From Maritalea mobilis (GTDB taxonomy: Bacteria; Pseudomonadota; Alphaproteobacteria; Rhodobacterales; Rhodobacteraceae): DNA of 64,000 bases. The position numbers were made by a program, and so were the translations under genes. A model generated the notes under the pieces. The model had not been told where the DNA came from. It saw only the letters and a list, made by a program, of their open reading frames with translations, and did not search any database. Position 1 is the stretch's first letter; each line of letters starts with the position of its first letter. Shown in pieces: positions 55,752 through 61,293 of the stretch. The DNA is taken from positions 558,001 to 622,000 of the forward strand of contig NZ_JAHVKE010000002.1 in NCBI RefSeq assembly GCF_019800885.1, read 5' to 3'.

Positions 55752-57143
55752 GTGGCCAATTCGCTTTCAGGGCGTTTTCTTATCCTGACCATCATCTTCG
55801 TGATGCTGGCCGAGGTGTTCATTTTCGTGCCCTCCATCGCGCGGTTCCGTGAGGACTATATCCTTGCGCGTCTGGAACGGGCGCAGATCGCATCGCTGGC
55901 GCTTCTGGCGACCGACGGCATGATCGACGACGAGCTCGAGGCCGAGTTGCTGGAGAACGCGGGCGTTCTGAACGTGGTGCTCAGGCGCGACGAAGCGCGT
56001 CAGTTGATCCTGTCCTCGGACAATATCCCGCCGGTCAGTTTTTCCTTCGACCTGCGCGACCCGCCCGCCGCCATGCTGATCCGCGATGCGATGCGGCGGC
56101 TGTTTCGCCCGCAGGACGAGACGATCCGCGTCATCGGTGAACCGGTGCGCGAAGCGGGCCTGTTGATCGAGGTCACCATGTATACCGGGCCGCTGCGGGC
56201 CGAGATGCTGGATTACGGCCTGCGCATTCTGCTTTTGTCGGCGATGATCTCGATCTTCACGGCGGCGCTTTTGTTCATCGCGGTGCGGCGTCTTCTGGTG
56301 ACGCCGATCAAACGGGTGGTCCACGCGATGACGCGCTACGCCGAAGCGCCGGAAGATGCGTCGCGCATCATCGAGCCGGGGGCCAGCGTGCGCGAATTGC
56401 GCGAGGCAGAGGAAACCCTCCAGACCCTCCAGACGCAGTTGACCGGCGCGCTGCGCCAACGGGAGCGACTGGCGCAACTGGGCGAAGCGGTGGCCAAGAT
56501 CAGCCATGACTTGCGCAATATCCTGACCACCGCGACGCTGATGGCCGACCGGCTGGACGGGTCCGCCGACCCCGCGGTGCAGCGCACGACGCCCAAGCTG
56601 GTGGCCTCTCTCACCCGGGCCGTGAACCTGACCGAGGCGACACTGGCCTTTGGCCGCGCCGAGGAGCCGCCCCCCAAACTGGAACGCTTTTCCCTGTCGC
56701 ACCTGGCCGAGGACGTGATCGAGAACGAACGCCTGACCGACTCGGACGGGCTTGTCAGCTACGGCTGCGACGTGCCGGCGGGTCTTGTCGTGCGTGCCGA
56801 TCCCGAGCAGTTGCACCGCGTTCTGTCCAACCTCGTCCGCAACGCCCGGCAGGCCATCGCGGCCAAGGGCGAGCCGGGCGAGATCAGCATCCAAGGCATG
56901 GAAACCGACGACGGTTGGCGCATCCGCGTGGCCGATACCGGGCCGGGTCTGCCGAAAAAGGCGTTGGACCACCTCTTCAAGCCGTTCCACGGAGGCGCGC
57001 GCAAAGGCGGGTCGGGCCTTGGCCTCGCCATCGCGGCCGAGATCATCCGCGGCCATGGTGGTCGGCTTGAACTGTCCGAGACCGGGCCGGAGGGAACGGT
57101 CTTTTCCATCTCCCTGCCCGCCAAGGTCGCAGCGCTGCCTTGA
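55752..57143 (+). CDS. Orphan sensor histidine kinase (GTG start)
   Basis: Membrane sensor kinase of 463 residues. TM1 is near residues 7-27 and TM2 near 155-177, with a periplasmic sensor of about 125 residues between them, followed by a HAMP-like linker. The phospho-acceptor His252 is in AKISHDLRN, the N box is NLVRNARQAI, G1 DTGPGLP, F box LFKPF, and G2 GGSGLGLAI. The GTG start follows CAAGGAG. No response regulator gene is adjacent, so the partner is elsewhere. It is on the same strand as the flavoprotein gene. Confidence 0.93.
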   Translation: MANSLSGRFLILTIIFVMLAEVFIFVPSIARFREDYILARLERAQIASLALLATDGMIDDELEAELLENAGVLNVVLRRDEARQLILSSDNIPPVSFSFDLRDPPAAMLIRDAMRRLFRPQDETIRVIGEPVREAGLLIEVTMYTGPLRAEMLDYGLRILLLSAMISIFTAALLFIAVRRLLVTPIKRVVHAMTRYAEAPEDASRIIEPGASVRELREAEETLQTLQTQLTGALRQRERLAQLGEAVAKISHDLRNILTTATLMADRLDGSADPAVQRTTPKLVASLTRAVNLTEATLAFGRAEEPPPKLERFSLSHLAEDVIENERLTDSDGLVSYGCDVPAGLVVRADPEQLHRVLSNLVRNARQAIAAKGEPGEISIQGMETDDGWRIRVADTGPGLPKKALDHLFKPFHGGARKGGSGLGLAIAAEIIRGHGGRLELSETGPEGTVFSISLPAKVAALP

Positions 57144-57176
57144 CCTAGCGAAAGCGAAATCCCCGAGAATTCGCCC

Positions 57177-57204
57177 TTGCAACCCCCGGCGCCGGGGGTT
57201 AAAT
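57177..57204 (+). promoter_or_regulatory. tRNA-Arg promoter with a palindromic spacer
   Basis: TTGCAA (57177-57182), 16-nt spacer, TTAAAT (57199-57204); predicted start near 57211, 5 nt before the tRNA. The perfect 20-bp palindrome AACCCCCGGCGCCGGGGGTT (57181-57200) fills the spacer and the inner bases of both elements. It may also act as a 3' stem for the kinase transcript, although no U-run follows. Confidence 0.55.
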
Positions 57205-57215
57205 GCCGCCCCTAC

Positions 57216-57292
57216 GCACCGGTAGCTCAGTTGGATAGAGTACTTGACTACGAATCAAGGGGTCGGGGGTTCGAATCCTCCCCGGTGCGCCA
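57216..57292 (+). tRNA. tRNA-Arg(ACG)
   Basis: 77 nt including an encoded CCA. Acceptor stem GCACCGG pairs with CCGGTGC (57282-57288), discriminator G, then CCA (57290-57292). D-loop AGCTCAGTTGGATAGAG, anticodon stem CTTGA/TCAAG with loop CTACGAA giving anticodon ACG, and T-arm GGGGGTTCGAATCCTCC. A34 is expected to be deaminated to inosine, so it reads CGT, CGC and CGA, the major Arg codons here. Confidence 0.97.
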
Positions 57293-57485
57293 CTTCCCCT
57301 CATAAAGACTGAGCGCTGCCGATAACCGAGGCGGGCATCTTCCTCCGGCGCTTTTGATCGCGGATTGTGCGCGGGCAACAACCCTTGCGCGACTTTTGTG
57401 CGAGCACCTCCACCGTCAGCGGCGGCATGGCGCGCGATTCGGGGTGTGTCGGACAAGATTTTTCAAAGCGTCTCCACAGAAATGA

Positions 57486-57499
57486 TTGATCTAAATCAA
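57486..57499. promoter_or_regulatory. FNR/FnrL-type binding site
   Basis: TTGAT-CTAA-ATCAA, a perfect match to the FNR-family consensus TTGAT-N4-ATCAA, located about 170-180 nt upstream of the predicted GTG start of the regulator gene. Confidence 0.75.
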
Positions 57500-57535
57500 A
57501 GATATAGGCGGTGTCCGGCTGTGGGAATTTCCGAG

Positions 57536-57553
57536 TGTAAAGAAAAAATCACA
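57536..57553. promoter_or_regulatory. PpsR/CrtJ-type box 1 (TGT-N12-ACA)
   Basis: TGTAAAGAAAAAATCACA fits TGT-N12-ACA exactly but has little inner symmetry. It is 1 nt from box 2. Confidence 0.55.
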
Positions 57554-57554
57554 C

Positions 57555-57572
57555 TGTCAATATTGATTGACA
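57555..57572. promoter_or_regulatory. PpsR/CrtJ-type box 2 (TGT-N12-ACA)
   Basis: TGTCAATATTGATTGACA fits TGT-N12-ACA exactly, with perfect 7-bp inverted arms (TGTCAAT and ATTGACA) around ATTG. This is a strong PpsR-like palindrome. Confidence 0.75.
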
Positions 57573-57666
57573 CTTTGTCTGCATTAGGCTGCTCTTGAAT
57601 TCGGAGGACAGCGCGCGGTCGCACGGACAGGAACCCGGCGCCGCGCACACGCAGAGAGATCAGACC

Positions 57667-58494
57667 GTGACGCTACATTCGAACGACCGTTTCGACCCGG
57701 TGCAACGGGCCGGCAAACCTGATCTTCGGTCAACGGCCAAGCCGATGCCGGGGGAAGATGCAGTATCCGCGTTGGTGGCCTGCGCCATGAAACGGATCTG
57801 CCGCGACAAGGAGATCAGCGAGATATCCGAAGAGGTCCAGCGCGCACTTGGCTCCCCCCTGACGGCCGCATTGGTTTGCGCGCTGTGCGATGTCGATGAC
57901 GAGTCGGCGGAGGCGATCGTGAACGATTTGATCGCGGCAGGGGTCTCGGTCGAAGACATCTGCGTCGATCACCTTGCGGCCGCCGCCCGACGCCTTGGCG
58001 AAATGTGGGAATCGGATACGCTGCCCTTCACCGAGGTCACCATGGCGAGCGCGCGTATCCAGTCGATCATGCGCCAGTTGCCCCCTCCGCGGAAGCGGGT
58101 GACGCATCACCCGTCGCGCGGCGCGGTGTTCTGCGCCGTGCCCGGTGAAGAGCATACCCTTGGCGTGATGATGGCCGCGGACCTGTTTCGCCGAAATGGA
58201 TGGGATGTCAGCCTGCTTGTGGGCATGAGCCACGAAGAACTCATCGACCGTCTGACGCGCGATGATCGCGGGGTGATCGGCCTGTCATGCTCGGGCCTGC
58301 ATTCGCGCCCGGCGCTGATCCGGTTGATCGAGGACCTGCGCAGGGTTCGTCCGGCGGCCCACCTGATATTGGCGGGACAAATCGTGACGAAGCCGAGCGA
58401 ATTGGCCGGAGTGCCGACGGTCGATGGCTATGTCGCGTCGTTCCAGGAGGCCGAGGCCGCCTTGCAGCGGATCGAAGGGCGCGTCACGTCCTAG
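57667..58494 (+). CDS. Cobalamin-binding regulator resembling PpaA/AerR
   Basis: Predicted cytoplasmic B12-binding sensor, 275 residues from a GTG at 57667 with GAGAGA upstream; an in-frame TTG 24 codons earlier lies too near the predicted promoter. A helical cap domain (about residues 30-140) contains LAAAARRLGEMWESDTLPFT and VTMASARIQSIMRQL. The B12-binding Rossmann domain (about 150-272) has GEEHTLGVMMAADLFRRNGW, where E-x-H-x-x-G (His163) replaces the classical D-x-H-x-x-G. This combination is typical of AerR/PpaA, the B12-dependent partners of the photosynthesis repressor CrtJ/PpsR. No DNA-binding domain is visible. Its upstream region has FnrL- and PpsR-like boxes. The photosynthesis cluster itself is not in this window. 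Confidence 0.8.
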   Translation: MTLHSNDRFDPVQRAGKPDLRSTAKPMPGEDAVSALVACAMKRICRDKEISEISEEVQRALGSPLTAALVCALCDVDDESAEAIVNDLIAAGVSVEDICVDHLAAAARRLGEMWESDTLPFTEVTMASARIQSIMRQLPPPRKRVTHHPSRGAVFCAVPGEEHTLGVMMAADLFRRNGWDVSLLVGMSHEELIDRLTRDDRGVIGLSCSGLHSRPALIRLIEDLRRVRPAAHLILAGQIVTKPSELAGVPTVDGYVASFQEAEAALQRIEGRVTS

Positions 58495-58561
58495 CGCGCT
58501 GCCCCCGCAACCTCATGCGCAGACTCCTGACCGCATCGGACCAGGAGCGTGGCGGGGATTT

Positions 58562-59212
58562 TCAAAGATCGAGCTCGGCTACGGGAATGATCTTGAAGAA
58601 TTCGCCTGTCGACCAGACACCGAACCAGTCTTCGCCCTCGACCTCGTGCGCCTCTCCCAGATCGACGAGGCGATAAAAGCTCTTGCGGTCGATCAGGGCC
58701 TCAAGGCCGGCGCGAACGTGCACATAGGGCGAGGGCTCGCCATTTGCGTCACGGACCACGCGGATCGCATTTTCGCGGCCCGCGATCACGGTGTCTCCGA
58801 CATTGGTCTTGAAGGTGATGACCTGCGCCGGGCCCTCGCCCGCGGCCTCGAAATCGACGGCGACGAAGGGCGCGTCCTCGACCTGGATGCCCACTTTCTC
58901 GACAGGCGTGACCAGGAAATAGGCGTCCCCCTCGCGCTTGAGGATGGTCGAGAACAGCCGCACCAGCGGTTTGCGCCCGATCGGCGTGCCCTCGTAGAAC
59001 CACGTTCCGTCGCGTTTGATCTCCATGTCGAGATCGCCGCAAAACGGTGGATCCCATTGATCGACGGGCGGAAGCTTGCCGTCCCTCTGCGCCTGTTTCG
59101 CAGCGGCGATCAGGCTGTCGGGGCCGGGCTTGGCGGCGGTGTCGGTCGTCGCAGTGGCGGATTGGTCGCTCTGGCGGGTCACGATGATTTGTCCCCTTCC
59201 GGCTTTTGCCAT
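58562..59212 (-). CDS. DUF1285 protein
   Basis: Conserved protein of unknown function, 216 residues, matching DUF1285 (PF06938) in character: PPFCGDLDMEIKRDGTWFYE, PIGRKPLVRLFSTILKREGD, YFLVTPVEKVGIQVEDAPFV and YVHVRAGLEALIDRKSFYRL. The N-terminal 35 residues are low-complexity and polar. It converges with the cobalamin-binding gene (67 nt between stops, no clear terminator) and diverges from moxR, with 61 nt between starts. No catalytic motif is evident. Confidence 0.85.
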   Translation of the reverse strand: MAKAGRGQIIVTRQSDQSATATTDTAAKPGPDSLIAAAKQAQRDGKLPPVDQWDPPFCGDLDMEIKRDGTWFYEGTPIGRKPLVRLFSTILKREGDAYFLVTPVEKVGIQVEDAPFVAVDFEAAGEGPAQVITFKTNVGDTVIAGRENAIRVVRDANGEPSPYVHVRAGLEALIDRKSFYRLVDLGEAHEVEGEDWFGVWSTGEFFKIIPVAELDL

Positions 59213-59273
59213 TTGTGATCGGCGGAATAGGTCTGTTACCTGTAGCTACATATTCATTGCGCGGAGCTTTGCC

Positions 59274-60296
59274 ATGGTCGACACCCCCACTTCGTCGCCA
59301 GAAACCCTCGTGGCCGAGATCGAGGCGTTGGGGCAGCGGTTGGCCGAGGCCAAGACGTCCATCGCGACCCGCATCATCGGGCAGGAGCAGGTGGTCGACC
59401 TGTCGCTGGCCGCGATGCTGTCGGGCGGTCACGCGCTGCTGATGGGTTTGCCGGGGCTCGGGAAAACGCTGTTGGTCGATACGCTGTCGACGGTGATGGG
59501 CCTGAGCGAGAACCGCATTCAGTTCACGCCAGACCTGATGCCCGCCGACATCCTCGGATCCGAAGTGCTTGAAACGGCCGCCGACGGCACCCGGTCCTTC
59601 CGCTTCATCGAGGGGCCGATCTTCTGCCAGCTTCTGATGGCCGACGAGATCAACCGCGCCAGCCCTCGGACGCAGTCGGCGCTGCTCCAGGCAATGCAGG
59701 AGCGCGAAGTGACCATCGCCGGGGAGCATCGCCCGCTGCCCGCGCCGTTCCACGTTCTCGCCACGCAAAACCCGATCGAGCAAGAGGGGACCTACCCCCT
59801 TCCCGAAGCGCAGCTTGACCGGTTCCTGGTGAAGATCGACGTCGATTACCCGGATCGCGAGACGGAGCGCGGCATTCTTATCGCGACAACGGGCACCGAG
59901 CAGGCGACCGCCCACCAAGTCTTCGATGGCCCGTCGCTGATCGCGGCGCAGAAACTGGTGCGCCAGATGCCCGTGGGCGAGGCCGTGGTCGAGGCCATCC
60001 TCGACCTGGTGCGCGCCTGTCGCCCCGAAAGCGAGGAAGCGCCCGACGTGGTGAAATCCTCGGTCGCTTGGGGCCCCGGGCCGCGGGCGGCACAGGCCCT
60101 GATGCTGACGGCGCGCGCGCGTGCCGTCTTGGACGGACGGCTTGCCCCCTCGGTCGACGACGTGGCGGCCCTGGCCCGTCCGGTTCTGTCGCACCGCATG
60201 GCGCTGAGTTTCGCCGCGCGGGCCGAGGGTCGCGTGCTGGAGCAAGTCATCGACGAGGTCACGGCGCGCGTCACCCATGTCGAGGCCGCGGCTTGA
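59274..60296 (+). CDS. MoxR-family AAA+ ATPase
   Basis: AAA+ chaperone-like ATPase of the MoxR family, 340 residues. Walker A GLPGLGKT near residues 58-65, then the family segment RIQFTPDLMPADILGSEVLE, Walker B LLMADEINRASPRTQSALLQ, AMQEREVTIAG and FHVLATQNPIEQEGTYPLPE. MoxR proteins help mature or activate vWA-type partners, encoded here by the following DUF58 and DUF4159 genes. ATG at 59274 follows GCGGAGC; the upstream open frame overlaps the DUF1285 gene and is rejected. Stop overlaps the DUF58 start by 4 nt (TTGA). Confidence 0.95.
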   Translation: MVDTPTSSPETLVAEIEALGQRLAEAKTSIATRIIGQEQVVDLSLAAMLSGGHALLMGLPGLGKTLLVDTLSTVMGLSENRIQFTPDLMPADILGSEVLETAADGTRSFRFIEGPIFCQLLMADEINRASPRTQSALLQAMQEREVTIAGEHRPLPAPFHVLATQNPIEQEGTYPLPEAQLDRFLVKIDVDYPDRETERGILIATTGTEQATAHQVFDGPSLIAAQKLVRQMPVGEAVVEAILDLVRACRPESEEAPDVVKSSVAWGPGPRAAQALMLTARARAVLDGRLAPSVDDVAALARPVLSHRMALSFAARAEGRVLEQVIDEVTARVTHVEAAA

Positions 60297-61186
60297 GCCA
60301 ATCCGCCCTGCATACGCCGGACACGCTGCGATCACGCTCCGAGGCGCTGGCAGGCACCTTGCCGGCGCTCATGGCCGATGCGCAGCATCTGGCGGCGACG
60401 GTCCTTCTGGGAACGCATGGCCGCAAGCGGGCGGGCACGGGCGACGAGTTCTGGCAATACCGTCCGGCCGAAGCGGGCGATGCGATGCGGTCCATTGATT
60501 GGCGCCGCTCGGCCAGGTCGGATGGGCATTTCCTGCGTCAGACGGAATGGCAGGCGGCGCAATCGGTGATGCTGGGTGTCGACGATGCGGCCTCGATGAC
60601 CTTCACGGGGGCGAAGTCGCGCCCCTCCAAGCTGCGCCGCGCGCAGACACTGGCCATGGCGGTCGGCATTCTGGCCGTGCATGGCGGCGAGCGGGTTGGC
60701 CTGACCCATCTGAACGAGCCGCCCCGCGGCGGGCGTGGCCAGTTGATGAGGATGGCGCAGGCCCTGATGGATGGGCACGAGGCCGGGGATTACGGCGTGC
60801 CGCGCCCCAGGGTGATGCCGATGGGCAGCCGGGCGGTGTTCTTTTCCGATTTCCTCGGCGATCCGGCCCCGATTGAAGAGGTTCTGGGCCGCGCGGCGGA
60901 TCGCGGCGTGAAGGGCGCCTTGGTGCAGGTCCTCGACCCGGATGAAGAGGCCTTTCCCTACGGCGGGCGCACGGTGTTCGAATCCATGTCCGGCGCGATC
61001 CGGTTCGAGACGCTCAAGGCGAAATCACTGCGCGAGGAGTATCTTGGGCGACTGGCCGAGCGTAAGGACCGGCTGGACCGCGCGACGCGGCGCACCGGTT
61101 GGCGCTTCACGATCCATCACACGGACCAGCCCGCCGAACCCACGCTGCTATGGCTCTACCGCGCACTGGAAAAGGTGCGGGCATGA
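60293..61186 (+). CDS. DUF58 protein (TTG start)
   Basis: Partner of MoxR with a DUF58 domain, 297 residues. The domain's core EFWQYRPAEAGDAMRSIDWR with RRSARSDGHFLRQTEWQAAQ and the vWA-like strand SVMLGVDDAASMTF are visible. The TTG at 60293 sits in the TTGA overlap with the moxR stop, a typical coupled start; no better start exists until LMADAQHL. Next comes a small open frame and a palindrome cluster before the DUF4159 gene. Confidence 0.88.
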   Translation: MSQSALHTPDTLRSRSEALAGTLPALMADAQHLAATVLLGTHGRKRAGTGDEFWQYRPAEAGDAMRSIDWRRSARSDGHFLRQTEWQAAQSVMLGVDDAASMTFTGAKSRPSKLRRAQTLAMAVGILAVHGGERVGLTHLNEPPRGGRGQLMRMAQALMDGHEAGDYGVPRPRVMPMGSRAVFFSDFLGDPAPIEEVLGRAADRGVKGALVQVLDPDEEAFPYGGRTVFESMSGAIRFETLKAKSLREEYLGRLAERKDRLDRATRRTGWRFTIHHTDQPAEPTLLWLYRALEKVRA

Positions 61187-61293
61187 GCGGGGGGCGGAAA
61201 ACTCGAGTTTTCCGGGGCGATTTCCTTGAGGAAATCGTGCCGTTTTTCTCGAGAAAAACGTGCCTCGCGTCGGGCAGGGGTGTGCGCGCATGA
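61183..61293 (+). CDS. 36-codon open frame linking DUF58 to DUF4159, doubtful gene
   Basis: Starts at an ATGA overlap with the DUF58 stop and ends at an ATGA overlap with the DUF4159 start, so ribosomes could pass through. The peptide (MSGGRKTRVFRGDFLEEIVP...) is coded by the palindrome cluster and is probably a by-product of that element rather than a functional protein. It may still keep translational coupling. Confidence 0.3.
   Translation: MSGGRKTRVFRGDFLEEIVPFFSRKTCLASGRGVRA
61195..61260. repeat. Three 20-bp palindromes with 23-bp centre spacing
   Basis: CGGAAAACTCGAGTTTTCCG (61195-61214, perfect), CGATTTCCTTGAGGAAATCG (61218-61237, 9-bp arms), CGTTTTTCTCGAGAAAAACG (61241-61260, perfect). 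Centres are exactly 23 bp apart. They separate DUF58 from DUF4159 and are flanked by an imperfect direct repeat ending GCATGA-N-CGGG (61174-61191 and 61279-61298). This looks like an inserted REP-like or mobile palindromic element. Confidence 0.85.

Larger units (their letters stand above)
57293..57666 (+). promoter_or_regulatory. Control region of the cobalamin-binding regulator (374 nt, no gene)
   Basis: Holds the FNR-type box at 57486-57499 and two PpsR-type boxes at 57536-57553 and 57555-57572, listed separately. AT content rises sharply at 57475-57600 compared with surroundings. If the FNR box is centred at -41.5, transcription starts near 57534, right before the PpsR boxes; a GAATTT (57525-57530) could be the -10. 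The first 180 nt after the tRNA show only short inverted repeats and no U-rich terminator. Confidence 0.6.

Noticed and set aside
57199-57456. Minus-strand peptide containing GRIRTPDPLIRSQVLYPTEL
   Set aside because: This is the well-known spurious peptide read from the antisense of a tRNA gene.
57573-57600. Promoter using TTGACA at 57567-57572
   Set aside because: The -35 is perfect but no -10-like hexamer lies 16-18 nt downstream; the bases are better explained as part of PpsR-type box 2.
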